Assembly: GCA_037190805.1 (NCBI GenBank)
Contig: JBBCJR010000002.1
Coordinates: forward strand, 101,971 to 165,970
Origin: JBBCJR01 sp037190805
GTDB taxonomy: Bacteria; Pseudomonadota; Alphaproteobacteria; Sphingomonadales; Sphingomonadaceae
Direction of reading: 5' to 3'
Length of the DNA: 64,000 bases
The notes under the pieces were generated by a model. The model worked only from the letters and a program-made list of their open reading frames with translations, was not told where the DNA came from and made no database searches. Each line of letters starts with the position of its first letter. Position 1 is the first letter of the stretch. The translations under genes and the position numbers were made by a program. Positions 8,930-18,081 of the stretch are shown piece after piece.

Positions 8930-10041
8930 TCCGAGCGGATATCGTTATCGTGGGCGCCGGGATTGCCGGCGCGAGCCTGGCGGCGCGCATCGGCACGGCG
9001 GCATCGGTGGTGCTGATCGAGGCGGAAAGCCAGCCTGGCTATCACAGTACCGGCCGTTCGGCCGCGTTCTTCGCCGAAACCTATGGCGGTCCGGCGGTAC
9101 AGCCCTTGTCCACCGCCTCGCGCGATTTTTTCCTCTCGCCCCCATCCGGCTTCGCGGATGGTCCGCTGACCCATGACCGGGGTGCGATGCATGTCGCGAC
9201 GGCGGCCGACCGCGCTACGCTGGAGGCGATGGACCGGGATTTCGCCGCGTCCGATGTCATGCTTCGGCCGCTCGATCGGAATGCGATGCTGAGCCGCGTG
9301 CCGCTGTTGGGACCGCAATGGGTGGCGGGACGGCTGGAGCCGGGGTGCCGCGATATCGACGTCGCCGCGCTTCATGGCGGTTTCCTCGCTCAGGCGCGTC
9401 GTGCCGGTGCGACGGTGCTGACTGATGCGGCATTGCAGGCCGCGCGTCGTGATGGTGGTCGCTGGCGGCTGGAGACGGGGGCCGGCGCGATCGAGGCCGA
9501 CTTGCTCGTCAACGCCGCCGGGGCCTGGGCGGACGAGGTGGCGGAGATGGCCGGCGCCCGGCGGCTCGGCTTGTCCCCGTTCCGCCGGACGATGGCCCAG
9601 CTGATCGTCGACCCGCCGGCGCCTCCGACCTTGCCGGTGGTGATGGACGTGGCCGGCAATTTCTATTTCAGGCCCGAGGCCGGTGGGCGACTGTGGCTGA
9701 GCCCGCATGACGAGATTCTCCAGGTGCCGGGCGACGCCGCGCCCGAGGAGATCGACATCGCCATCGCCATCGACCGGTTCGAACAGGCGACGGCCGGCTG
9801 GCAGGTCAGGCGGGTCGAACGGCGCTGGGCAGGTCTCAGGACCTTCGCCCCGGACCGGGTGCCGGTCTATGGGTTTGATCCGACGGTGCCGGGGCTGTTC
9901 TGGTGTGCGGGGCAGGGCGGTTTCGGTATCCAGACCGCGCCTGCCGCAAGCACGCTTGCCGCCGCGCTGTTGCTGGATCGGGAGGATCTGGCGCCGGTCG
10001 ATCCCGGACGTTACGCGCCGGGGCGTTTCGCTGCGGCCTGA
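8926..10041 (+). CDS. FAD-dependent amino-acid oxidase/dehydrogenase family protein (DAO fold)
   Basis: The 371-residue protein opens with a Rossmann dinucleotide motif, VIVGAGIAGASLAARIG (residues 6-22). It ends with a DAO-type C-terminal segment, GLFWCAGQGGFGIQTAP. A middle segment (LLVNAAGAWADEVAEMAG) is typical of D-amino acid dehydrogenase, glycine oxidase and related flavoenzymes. The GTG start overlaps the hydrolase stop. Its 3' end overlaps the convergent rnhA end by 31 bases. The substrate cannot be read from sequence alone. Confidence 0.85.
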   Translation: MIRADIVIVGAGIAGASLAARIGTAASVVLIEAESQPGYHSTGRSAAFFAETYGGPAVQPLSTASRDFFLSPPSGFADGPLTHDRGAMHVATAADRATLEAMDRDFAASDVMLRPLDRNAMLSRVPLLGPQWVAGRLEPGCRDIDVAALHGGFLAQARRAGATVLTDAALQAARRDGGRWRLETGAGAIEADLLVNAAGAWADEVAEMAGARRLGLSPFRRTMAQLIVDPPAPPTLPVVMDVAGNFYFRPEAGGRLWLSPHDEILQVPGDAAPEEIDIAIAIDRFEQATAGWQVRRVERRWAGLRTFAPDRVPVYGFDPTVPGLFWCAGQGGFGIQTAPAASTLAAALLLDREDLAPVDPGRYAPGRFAAA

Positions 10042-10466
10042 GCCATGGCCGCGTCGCAGGCCAGGCGATCGGCACGCTCATTCTCGGGGTGGCCGGCGTG
10101 ACCCTTCACCCACTGCCAGTCGATCCTGTGCGGCGCGCTGGCATCCAGCAGGGCCTGCCATAGATCGGCATTGGCGACAGGCTTCTTGGCCGCGGTTCGC
10201 CAGCCGTTGCGTTTCCAGCCGTGGATCCACTTGGTGATACCGTCGCGGACATAGACGCTGTCGGTGGTGATGATGACATCGCAAGGGCGGGAGAGGGCGC
10301 GTAAACCCTCGATCGCCGCCATCATTTCCATGCGGTTGTTGGTGGTCAGCGGCTCACCGCCCGAAAGCTCGCGTTCGCGCGCGCCGCTGCGGAGCACCGC
10401 GCCCCAACCGCCGGGGCCGGGATTACCCTTGCAGGCGCCATCAGTGAAGATCTCGACGGTTGTCAT
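10011..10466 (-). CDS. rnhA: Ribonuclease HI
   Basis: The 151-residue enzyme degrades the RNA strand of RNA-DNA hybrids. The catalytic carboxylates are visible in FTDGACKGNPGPGGWGA (Asp near 9), NNRMEMMAAIEGL (Glu near 47) and ITTDSVYVRDGI (Asp near 70), with the last Asp in ENERADRLA. The ATG at 10466 is chosen because it overlaps the thrB stop (ATGA) and gives the usual family length; a longer frame to 10571 runs inside thrB. Confidence 0.95.
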   Translation of the reverse strand: MTTVEIFTDGACKGNPGPGGWGAVLRSGARERELSGGEPLTTNNRMEMMAAIEGLRALSRPCDVIITTDSVYVRDGITKWIHGWKRNGWRTAAKKPVANADLWQALLDASAPHRIDWQWVKGHAGHPENERADRLACDAAMAQAAAKRPGA

Positions 10467-11422
10467 CCGGTGAAGGCGTCGGCCCCGTGGGACTGATAAT
10501 GATCCAGACGGCGCAGAAATGCCAACGGGTCCTTGCGCGTCACGAGCGCGTCGGCCGGCGTGTTCAGCCAATCCCAGGCCCTGGTCAACAGAAAGCGGAT
10601 CGAGGCACCGCGAGCGAGGATCGGCAGGGCGGCGCGCTCCTCATCGGAAAGCCCGTGAGCGCTTTCGTAGCCCGTGATGAGTGCGCGGCCGAGGTCGGCG
10701 TCGAATCGGCGGCCGTCGGCGCTGAAACACCAGGCGGCGTGGGTGATGGCCAGATCATAGGCGCGAATGTCCGTGCAGGCGAAATAGAAATCGATCAGTC
10801 CGGTCACCTCGTCGCCCAGCGTCAGGACATTGTCGGGGAACAGGTCGGCATGGATCGCCTGCACCGGCAGATCGGCGGGCCAGGCGGCCGACAATGCCTT
10901 CAGTTCGTCGCCCAGACGGGCCGCCAGGCCAGGGGCGATGCTGTCGAGTGCAGGCCCGCAGCGCGTGAACAGGTCACGCCATCCGCCGATGCCGAGATTG
11001 TTGGCGCGGGTCGGCGCGAAATCGGCGGCAGCCTTGTGCAGGCGACCAAGCGCGGCGCCGGTGGCGTGCGCCTGCGCGGGCGTCGGAACCGTCAGGGAGA
11101 CGCCGCTGAGGAATTGAATCAGGCAGGCGGGGCGCCCCTCCAGCCGGCGCAGCACCTCGCCGTCGCGCGCGGGGATCGGACGGGGCACCGGCAGGCCGGC
11201 GTCGGCCAGATGCGTGGTGAGCGCCATGAACCAGGGCAGGTCGGCCTCCGCCACCCGCCGTTCATAAAGGGTGAGGATGAAGCGCCCCCGGCTGGTTTCG
11301 ACCAGATAGTTGGAGTTCTCCACGCCCTCGGCGATGCCCTTGGCGGAGATCAGGGTGCCGACGTCGTAATCGGCGAGGAAGATGGCCATCGCTTCGGCCG
11401 GGACATGGGTATAGACAGCCAT
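10463..11422 (-). CDS. thrB: Homoserine kinase (ThrB, aminoglycoside-phosphotransferase fold)
   Basis: The 319-residue protein is the APH-fold type of homoserine kinase common in alphaproteobacteria. The N-terminus MAVYTHVPAEAMAIFLADYD and GVENSNYLVET nucleotide-binding loop are characteristic. The catalytic loop IHADLFPDNVL and metal-binding LIDFYFACTD follow at about 190-215. It phosphorylates homoserine in threonine synthesis. It lies 13 bases after ispH and overlaps rnhA by 4 bases, forming an ispH-thrB-rnhA unit. Confidence 0.94.
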   Translation of the reverse strand: MAVYTHVPAEAMAIFLADYDVGTLISAKGIAEGVENSNYLVETSRGRFILTLYERRVAEADLPWFMALTTHLADAGLPVPRPIPARDGEVLRRLEGRPACLIQFLSGVSLTVPTPAQAHATGAALGRLHKAAADFAPTRANNLGIGGWRDLFTRCGPALDSIAPGLAARLGDELKALSAAWPADLPVQAIHADLFPDNVLTLGDEVTGLIDFYFACTDIRAYDLAITHAAWCFSADGRRFDADLGRALITGYESAHGLSDEERAALPILARGASIRFLLTRAWDWLNTPADALVTRKDPLAFLRRLDHYQSHGADAFTG

Positions 11423-11435
11423 CGGATCGTAAAAC

Positions 11436-12386
11436 TCAAACGGTGGTGGTGAGCGCGGCGGGAAGCTTGAACGACATCCGCTCCGTGGCGGTCGTCACTT
11501 CCTCTTCGCGGACGGAGAAGCGGGTGGCGATCCGGTCGATGACCTCGCGCACGAGCGTTTCAGGTGCCGAGGCGCCAGCGGTGATGCCAAGCGTTGCGAC
11601 ATCGCCCAGCCAATCGAAATCGACGTCCGCCCCGCGTTGCACGAGGCTCGCGCGGCACCCCTCGCGTTCAGCGACCTCGACCAGCCGGACCGAGTTGGAG
11701 GAGTTGGGCGCGCCGATGACCAGCATGGCGTCGCATTGGCGGGCGATCGCCTTGACGGCCGCCTGGCGGTTGGACGTCGCATAGCAGATGTCCTCGCCGC
11801 GCGGCATCGCGATCAATGGAAAGCGGCGGTGTAGCGTGGCGACGATCTCGGCCGTGTCGTCGACCGACAGCGTGGTCTGGGTCAGGAAGGCCAGATTGTC
11901 CGGATCGTCGGGTAGCAGCGTCTCGGCGTCGGTCAGCGTCTCGATCAGGGTCATCGTGCCGTCGGGCACCTGGCCGAAGGTGCCGATCACCTCCGGGTGG
12001 CCGCGATGGCCGATGAACAGGATGTGCCGGCCATTCTGGACCAGCCGTTCGGCCTGACGATGGACCTTGGAGACCAGCGGGCAAGTCGCGTCCAGATAAT
12101 CGAGGCCGCGACTTTCGGCTGTCGCCGGAACGATCTTGGGCACGCCATGGGCGGAAAATACCACCGGCACGCCGTCGGGCACGTCGCTCAACTCCTCGAC
12201 GAAGATCGCGCCCTTGGATTTCAGTTCGTCGACGACATAGCGATTATGGACGATCTCGTGCCGGACATAGACCGGGGCGCCATATTTCTCGAGCGCGAGC
12301 TCGACAATGCGGATGGCGCGGTCGACCCCGGCGCAGAAGCCCCGCGGCGCGGCGATCAGCAGGGTGAGAGGTGGCTTGTCGATCAT
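11436..12386 (-). CDS. ispH: 4-hydroxy-3-methylbut-2-enyl diphosphate reductase
   Basis: The 316-residue iron-sulfur enzyme makes IPP and DMAPP in the last step of the MEP isoprenoid pathway. The three cluster cysteines are visible in APRGFCAGVDRAI (near 18), LDATCPLVSKVH (near 102) and GEDICYATSNRQ (near 199). VIGAPNSSNSVRLVE is another family signature. It is divergent from the lipoprotein gene at 12473 and heads the ispH-thrB-rnhA unit. Confidence 0.96.
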   Translation of the reverse strand: MIDKPPLTLLIAAPRGFCAGVDRAIRIVELALEKYGAPVYVRHEIVHNRYVVDELKSKGAIFVEELSDVPDGVPVVFSAHGVPKIVPATAESRGLDYLDATCPLVSKVHRQAERLVQNGRHILFIGHRGHPEVIGTFGQVPDGTMTLIETLTDAETLLPDDPDNLAFLTQTTLSVDDTAEIVATLHRRFPLIAMPRGEDICYATSNRQAAVKAIARQCDAMLVIGAPNSSNSVRLVEVAEREGCRASLVQRGADVDFDWLGDVATLGITAGASAPETLVREVIDRIATRFSVREEEVTTATERMSFKLPAALTTTV

Positions 12387-12472
12387 CGCTGATACGCCCT
12401 AACCGATCGCTTGTCGGGCGGGAACCCGCTTCCTATGATGGGTCTCCAACTTTACACGAGGAAGTCGCTTTC

Positions 12473-13102
12473 GTGGCCCGTCCGATCCTGACCATGACTC
12501 TCCTGGCGCTCGCCGCGACAGGCCTTACCGCTTGCGGCGACCGCAATCCGCTCAGGATCACGCGATCCGCCTGTCCGGCCGTCGCGATTCCAGCCTATAC
12601 GGGCGAGGTGACGTTGTTCACCCGCCCCGGTAGCGACGCCGCCGCAGATATCGATCTCGTCGCGGCGATCACCAATGTCCGGGGCGGCTGTACTGAAGCG
12701 GCCGACACGCTGATCACGGACGCCAGCTTCCAGGTTCAGGCGCGCCGTACCGACGCCGGGCCGGCGCGGCAGGTGACATTGCCTTGGTTCGCCGCCGTCG
12801 TTCAGGCGGGCGATCGGCTGGTGACGAAGCAGGTCGGGCAGGTGACGCTGAACTTCGCTGCCGGGCAGGACCGCGCCACAGCCACCGCCACCGCGCGATC
12901 CGAGGTCGCCCGCAGCGCCGCGACCCTACCGGCCGCTATCAATCAGCGTCTGACCCGCGAGCGCAAGACCGGCGATCTCGATGCGGCCCTGGACCCGATG
13001 GCGGAACCCGAAGTGCGCGACGCGGTGCGCGAGCACAGCTTCGAGGTTCTGGTCGGCTTTCAGCTCGGGGATGACCAGCTGGCGTTCAACGTCAACAAAT
13101 AA
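12473..13102 (+). CDS. Conserved alphaproteobacterial lipoprotein of unknown function
   Basis: The 209-residue product from a GTG start at 12473 begins VARPILT and has a signal peptide ending in the lipobox LTAC. The start is preceded by GAGGA at a workable distance; an ATG at 12494 would leave a very short signal peptide. The mature part is a compact domain with charged residues (CPAVAIPAYTGEVTLF, then GDRLVTKQVG). No known domain is recognised. It lies between the ispH promoter region and msrA. Confidence 0.75.
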   Translation: MARPILTMTLLALAATGLTACGDRNPLRITRSACPAVAIPAYTGEVTLFTRPGSDAAADIDLVAAITNVRGGCTEAADTLITDASFQVQARRTDAGPARQVTLPWFAAVVQAGDRLVTKQVGQVTLNFAAGQDRATATATARSEVARSAATLPAAINQRLTRERKTGDLDAALDPMAEPEVRDAVREHSFEVLVGFQLGDDQLAFNVNK

Positions 13103-13166
13103 CCGGCCTTTTCCAACGGCGGGCGGCATCCCATATGTTTCCCGGTCCTGACAGGGAGGTTGCGTG

Positions 13167-13700
13167 ATGACGACAGAGACGGCGACTCTGGCGGCCGGCT
13201 GTTTCTGGTGCATCGATGCCGCCTTGCGTCGGCTGCGTGGGATAGAGCAGGTCGAAAGCGGCTATATCGGCGGGACCCTGCCGAATCCGACCTATCGCGA
13301 GGTCTGTGGCGGGGATAGCGGCCATGCCGAAGCGGTGCGGGTCGCATTCGATCCGGCGGTGATCGGCTATGATGACTTGCTCGACATTTTCTTCGACCTG
13401 CATGACCCGACACAGCTCAATCGACAGGGCAATGATGTCGGTACCCAATATCGGTCGGCGATCTTCCCTCATTCACCCGCTCAGGCCGAGGCGGCGAAAG
13501 CCGCCATCGCCCGCGTCCAGGCCGATCACGACGCCCCGGTGGTGACGACGATCGAACCGCTGGCGGGCTGGTACCCGGCCGAGGAATATCATCAGGACTA
13601 TTTCAACCGCGAAGGGACGGCCAACGGCTATTGCCGGGTCGTCGTCGCGCCCAAGCTGGAAAAATTCGGCAGCCGCCATGCCGCTCGTCTAAAAAGCTGA
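13167..13700 (+). CDS. msrA: Peptide methionine sulfoxide reductase MsrA
   Basis: The 177-residue enzyme repairs oxidised methionine (S-sulfoxide). The catalytic cysteine sits in the GCFWC motif at about residues 11-15, followed by VESGYIGG, EVCGGDSGHAEAV and the conserved EEYHQDYF segment near 140. AGGGAGGT lies 8 bases before the ATG at 13167; a GTG at 13164 is possible. A strong hairpin terminator follows directly. Confidence 0.95.
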   Translation: MTTETATLAAGCFWCIDAALRRLRGIEQVESGYIGGTLPNPTYREVCGGDSGHAEAVRVAFDPAVIGYDDLLDIFFDLHDPTQLNRQGNDVGTQYRSAIFPHSPAQAEAAKAAIARVQADHDAPVVTTIEPLAGWYPAEEYHQDYFNREGTANGYCRVVVAPKLEKFGSRHAARLKS

Positions 13701-13731
13701 CGGGCTGGCCCGATCATCGGGTCAGCCCGTC
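13699..13731. terminator. Bidirectional hairpin terminator between msrA and aqpZ
   Basis: A 16-bp stem with one G-T pair (left arm from 13699, right arm ending 13731) lies between the convergent msrA and aqpZ genes. On the plus strand a GGTTTTG tract follows 7 bases later; on the minus strand CTTTTTA follows, so it can end transcription from both sides. Confidence 0.85.
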
Positions 13732-13753
13732 ATGTCCGGTTTTGTAACGGACT

Positions 13754-14485
13754 CTAGAGCGGCGCGCCCTCGACGGGTGGCCGTTCGCGGGCATCCGCCC
13801 CGATCGCTTTGTAGACGATGCCGCCCAGTACGCCGCCGACGATCGGCGCGACCCAGAACAGCCACAGCTGGCTGATCGCCCAGCCGCCGACCACCAGGGC
13901 GGGACCGGTGCTGCGCGCGGGGTTCACCGAGGTGTTTGTGACCGGGATGCTGATGAGATGGATCAGGGTCAGCGTCAGGCCGATGGCGATCGGCGCGAAG
14001 CCGGCCGGCGCGCGGGTGTCGGTCGCGCCCATGATCACCAGCAGGAAGAAGAAGGTCAGCACCACTTCGATCAGGAAGGCCGAAATAAGATTATACTGGC
14101 CCGGCGAATGGTCGCCATAGCCGTTGGCCGCAAGTCCGCTCTCCGCCAGCGACCAGTCCGCCTTGCCGCTGGCGATCAGATAAAGGAGCAGCGCTGCCGC
14201 GATACCGCCGACCAGCTGCGCCGCGACATAGCCGGGGATGTCCCGCGCCGAGAAGCGACCGCCGGCCCACAGGCCGATCGTGACGGCAGGATTGAGGTGG
14301 CAGCCCGAAATATGGCCGATCGTATAGGCCATGGTAAGGACCGTGAGGCCGAAGGCCAGCGACACACCAAGCAGGCCGATGCCGACATCGGGAAAGGCGG
14401 CGGCTAGCACCGCGCTGCCGCAACCACCCAGAACGAGCCAGAATGTGCCGAGGGTCTCAGCTGCAAGCCGTTGAGACAGGTTCAT
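13754..14485 (-). CDS. aqpZ: Aquaporin Z
   Basis: The 243-residue protein is a six-helix water channel. Both half-helix NPA motifs are present: HLNPAVTIG near residue 63 and SVNPARSTGP near 184. The selectivity-filter arginine follows the second NPA. The ATG at 14485 has a GGGGGAGA ribosome site; a longer frame to 14779 has basic, unlikely N-terminal sequence and is rejected. Confidence 0.94.
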   Translation of the reverse strand: MNLSQRLAAETLGTFWLVLGGCGSAVLAAAFPDVGIGLLGVSLAFGLTVLTMAYTIGHISGCHLNPAVTIGLWAGGRFSARDIPGYVAAQLVGGIAAALLLYLIASGKADWSLAESGLAANGYGDHSPGQYNLISAFLIEVVLTFFFLLVIMGATDTRAPAGFAPIAIGLTLTLIHLISIPVTNTSVNPARSTGPALVVGGWAISQLWLFWVAPIVGGVLGGIVYKAIGADARERPPVEGAPL

Positions 14486-14591
14486 CGTCGTCTCCCCCAG
14501 TTTCGCGCGCCAAGGCGGGCATCGCGTGGGCCGCGCACGATCGAAGACTGACCTATCATTGTGATGCCGTAAAGACCTGACGGCCCTTTTC

Positions 14592-15557
14592 TCAATTCGT
14601 TCGCGGCGCCGCCGCGCGGCGCAGCCGGTCGTTGATCGCCCATCCGATGCCCGCGTCGGGAATCGGCGCGACCGCGATGGCGGAGCCCGGCGCGGTGTCG
14701 GCAGCGTACAGGGCCTCGAACAACTGGGCCGCCGCCTCCACAGGATCGCCGGCAGCGCTGAGATTGTCATCGCCGCCAATGGCTCCGAAGCCGATCAACC
14801 ATTCGCCGGCGGAGGCCGATACGGCGTTCAGGCGGAGCGGCTTCGTCGGCGCATAGTGGCTGGACAACTGACCCGGCGCCACGATCAGATCGGCATGGGC
14901 GGCGGTAAGCGGCAGTCCGGTGACTTCGGTCAGCATTCGGGCATCAATCGGCCCTGGCCGCAACAGCCGCAGCTGGTTATCCTCGACAGCGACGATGGTC
15001 GATTCCAGCCCATGCGCGGTCTGGCCACCGTCGAGAACGAGCGGAATGCGGCCGTTCAGGCTCGCCAGCACGTGATCCGCCCGAGTCGGGCTGATGCGGC
15101 CGCGTGCATTGGCGGACGGCGCCGCGAGCGGTCGTCCGGCGGCCGCGATCAGCGTCCGCATGACCGGATGCGCCGCCGCGCGGATAGCGATGGTCGACAG
15201 GCCGGCCGTCGCGATGGCGGCGATCGCGGCGCCTTCGCGGCGCGGCAGGACCATGGTCAGCGGTCCCGGCCAGAAGCGGGCGGCGAGGCGGCGGGCCGGC
15301 TCGTTGACCGCCGCCACCTTCTCAGCCGCCTCGAGATCGAGGACATGAACGATCAGCGGATTGAAGCTGGGTCGCCCCTTGGCGGCATAGATGCGTGCCA
15401 CCGCCTCACCCGATGTCGCGTCGGCGGCGAGGCCATAGACGGTTTCGGTGGGCACCGCGACCGGCTGCCCATCCAGAATCAGCCGGGCGGCCGCCGCGAT
15501 CCCTGTCGCGTCGGGCGCGGCGACACGGGTCGCGAAGCTCTGATTGTGCGGGCTCAC
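14592..15557 (-). CDS. Threonylcarbamoyl-AMP synthase, Sua5/YrdC/YciO type
   Basis: The 321-residue protein has an N-terminal YrdC domain (about 18-205) with PTETVYGLAADATSGEAV, the KGRPSFNPLIVHV segment and SANARGRISPT. A linker and a smaller Sua5 C-terminal domain follow, beginning near SSHYAPTKPLRL. It makes threonylcarbamoyl-AMP for the t6A modification of tRNAs that read ANN codons. The long Sua5 form, not the short TsaC form, is encoded. Confidence 0.93.
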   Translation of the reverse strand: MSPHNQSFATRVAAPDATGIAAAARLILDGQPVAVPTETVYGLAADATSGEAVARIYAAKGRPSFNPLIVHVLDLEAAEKVAAVNEPARRLAARFWPGPLTMVLPRREGAAIAAIATAGLSTIAIRAAAHPVMRTLIAAAGRPLAAPSANARGRISPTRADHVLASLNGRIPLVLDGGQTAHGLESTIVAVEDNQLRLLRPGPIDARMLTEVTGLPLTAAHADLIVAPGQLSSHYAPTKPLRLNAVSASAGEWLIGFGAIGGDDNLSAAGDPVEAAAQLFEALYAADTAPGSAIAVAPIPDAGIGWAINDRLRRAAAPRTN

Positions 15558-15608
15558 GGGGCGGCGCTATAGCCGGGGGACAGGTCTGGAACAACGAGGA
15601 TGGCTTCG

Positions 15609-17324
15609 ATGAGCTTCGTCCCGCCCGTCGCCGAGCAGCGCTTTCTGCTCGATCACGTCGTCGGTATCGCCGAACTGGCCGGTAACGACGCCTTCGCGGA
15701 TGCGACGCCGGATGTCGTTGATGCGATATTGGACGGCGCGGGCACCCTGGCGGCCGATCTCTTCGCGCCGCTCAACCGGGTTGGCGATACGGTCGGCGCC
15801 CGGTGGACCCCCGACGGCGTGGTCATGCCCGACGGCTTTCGGGATGCTTACCGGGCCTATGTCGACGGCGGCTGGAGCAGTATCGCGGGCCCCGTCTCGC
15901 ATGGCGGGCAGGGGCTGCCCTTCGCGCTGGCGACGGCGGTGATGGAGGATCTGGGGAGCGCCAACCTTGCCTTCTCGCTGATCATGATGCTGACCCCGGG
16001 CGCCGTCGACGCGCTGGTTCATCATGGCAGCGACGCGCAGCGGGACGAATGGCTGCCAAAGCTGATCAGCGGCGCGTGGAACGGGACCATGAACCTCACC
16101 GAACCGCAGGCCGGATCGGATGTCGGCGCTCTCGTCACCCGCGCCGAATCGCTGGGCGACGGGCGTTACCGAATTCAAGGGCAGAAGATCTTCATCACGT
16201 TCGGCGACCATGATCTGACCGACAACATCGTCCATCTCGTGCTGGCCCGCACCCCCGGCACCCCGGCCGGAACGAGGGGTATCTCCCTGTTCCTCGTTCC
16301 CAAGCGGCGGGCCGATGGCAGCCTCAACGACGTTCGCTGCGTATCGATCGAACACAAGCTGGGCATCCACGGCTCGCCGACCTGCGTCATGGCCTATGGC
16401 GATCAGGGCGCGTGCATCGGCGAGCTGATCGGCGCGGAAGGCGGCGGCATGAAGGCGATGTTCACGATGATGAACAATGCGCGTCTAAACGTGGGCCTGC
16501 AGGGCGTGTCGATCGCCGAGCGGGCGACGCAGCAGGCGGTTGCCTACGCGCGTGATCGGGTCCAGTCGGCACGGGCCGGATCGGATGACCGAAAGCCGGT
16601 GGCGATCATCCGGCATCCCGATGTGCGCCGGATGCTGCTGAGGATGACTGCGCTGACGATGGCGGCGCGGGCGCTGGTCTACTATGCGGCCGGGCAGGTC
16701 GATCGCGCGCATCTTGGCGATGCCGCCGCAGGCGCCCGGGTCGACCTTCTGACGCCCCTCGCCAAGGCATGGGCGACTGATGTCGGCGTCGAGGTGGCCA
16801 GCCTGGGCGTCCAGGTTCATGGCGGCATGGGCTATATCGAGGAAACCGGCGCTGCCCAACATTGGCGCGATGCCCGGATCGCCCCGATCTATGAGGGCAC
16901 CAACGGCATCCAGGCAGCCGATCTGGTCGGCCGTAAACTGCCGCTGGCAGGCGGCACGGTGCTTTCGACGCTGCTGGATGACATCCGCGCCGATGCCGCC
17001 GGCGAACCGGCGCTCCTCGCGCTGGTCGACGCGGTCGAGGATGCGGCGGCCTGGATGGCGGGGGCGGGCGTCGACGACCGGTTGGCGGGCAGCGTGCCGC
17101 TGCTCACCATGGCGGCTGTGGCGGTTGCGGGCTGGCAGATGGCACGGCAGGCGCGGATCGCGGCAACGACGTCCGGAGCCTCCGACTTCCTGGCCCTGAA
17201 GCAGGCGGCGGCGCGCTATTTCCTGGACGCGGTGGTGCCGGAGGCGGCGGGCTTGGCCGCCGCGGCGACAATGGGTGCCAGCGCGCTCTATTCAGTCAGC
17301 GACGAGGCCCTGTCGCTCCGCTGA
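15609..17324 (+). CDS. Acyl-CoA dehydrogenase
   Basis: The 571-residue flavoenzyme is of the long FadE-like class with a C-terminal extension. The FAD and substrate signatures are NLTEPQAGSDVGAL (near 165), KIFITFGDHDL (near 195) and HGGMGYIEETGAAQHWRDARI (near 408). The last is followed by YEGTNGIQA, the catalytic-glutamate region. The ATG at 15609 is chosen because GAGGA at 15596 gives an 8-base spacing; the ATG at 15600 abuts that site. It opens fatty acyl-CoA oxidation. Confidence 0.93.
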   Translation: MSFVPPVAEQRFLLDHVVGIAELAGNDAFADATPDVVDAILDGAGTLAADLFAPLNRVGDTVGARWTPDGVVMPDGFRDAYRAYVDGGWSSIAGPVSHGGQGLPFALATAVMEDLGSANLAFSLIMMLTPGAVDALVHHGSDAQRDEWLPKLISGAWNGTMNLTEPQAGSDVGALVTRAESLGDGRYRIQGQKIFITFGDHDLTDNIVHLVLARTPGTPAGTRGISLFLVPKRRADGSLNDVRCVSIEHKLGIHGSPTCVMAYGDQGACIGELIGAEGGGMKAMFTMMNNARLNVGLQGVSIAERATQQAVAYARDRVQSARAGSDDRKPVAIIRHPDVRRMLLRMTALTMAARALVYYAAGQVDRAHLGDAAAGARVDLLTPLAKAWATDVGVEVASLGVQVHGGMGYIEETGAAQHWRDARIAPIYEGTNGIQAADLVGRKLPLAGGTVLSTLLDDIRADAAGEPALLALVDAVEDAAAWMAGAGVDDRLAGSVPLLTMAAVAVAGWQMARQARIAATTSGASDFLALKQAAARYFLDAVVPEAAGLAAAATMGASALYSVSDEALSLR

Positions 17325-17332
17325 ACGGGCGC

Positions 17333-17914
17333 TCAGGGTCGCCAGTGCGAGACGACGGCATCATAGTCGGGCCGGGGACGTTCCTCCAGCGGCCGGCTGG
17401 GCGAACCCATGAAGATGAAGCCCGCGATGCGCTGGCCGTCGGCGCCGAAGGCCGCGTGCCCGGCGGCGGAATAGGTCGGCCCACCGGTCAGCCAGCTGGC
17501 GACGAAGCCGGCGGCGTGGGCGGCCAGGATCAGGTTCATGCACGCCGCGCCTGCGGACAGCTCCTGCTCCCAGATCGGGATGTGGCTAGCATGGGCGGGT
17601 GCGGATAGCGCCACGACCAAGGTGGGTGCCTGGCGCGCGAACTGATCGAATGCCTCGATCTCCAGCCGGCCGGCGGTCGGCTTTTCCTCCAGATAGGCGT
17701 CGATCAGCAGGCGCGCGAAGACGTCGCGCTGCTCGGCAGTGACGATGACGAAACGCCAGGGCGCCAGCTTGCCATGATCCGGCACGCGAATGGCGGTCGC
17801 CAGGATGGCGCGCAACTGGGCTTCGCCCGGACCCGGCGCGACCATATCGCGCGGTTTGCCCGATCGGCGGGTGGCGAGCAGGGTGGCGGGCGTGGACAGG
17901 TCGTTGAAGGTCAT
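17333..17914 (-). CDS. Nitroreductase family protein
   Basis: The 193-residue protein is a small FMN-dependent nitroreductase like YdjA/RutE relatives. Visible signatures are LATRRSGKPRDMV at the FMN site, RVPDHGKLAPWRFVIV near 45 and AACMNLILAAHAAGFVASWLTG near 130, with AGFIFMGSP in the last part. The ATG at 17914 gives the family length; the frame extends to 17950 without support. It converges with the acyl-CoA dehydrogenase. Confidence 0.9.
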   Translation of the reverse strand: MTFNDLSTPATLLATRRSGKPRDMVAPGPGEAQLRAILATAIRVPDHGKLAPWRFVIVTAEQRDVFARLLIDAYLEEKPTAGRLEIEAFDQFARQAPTLVVALSAPAHASHIPIWEQELSAGAACMNLILAAHAAGFVASWLTGGPTYSAAGHAAFGADGQRIAGFIFMGSPSRPLEERPRPDYDAVVSHWRP

Positions 17915-18081
17915 GGTCGCTCGCCTAGCATCGCGAATCGTTCGCAACAATGGCCTTTCAGCGCGCCTGTATCCTGATCGGGCCGCCTATGTTCGCCCTC
18001 GTTCGAAGAACGGGGTTTGACGTTGACGCAATGGATGGCAGCCGCCATCCATTTGGCGGGTCCGAACTCATTTGGGGGCAA

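Noticed and set aside
10460..11452. 330-residue plus-strand frame opposite thrB
   Set aside because: Antisense to homoserine kinase with its motifs intact; composition is shadow-like.
14487..14779. Longer aquaporin start
   Set aside because: Extra 98 residues are basic and disordered; the ATG at 14485 has a ribosome site and starts directly at the first helix.
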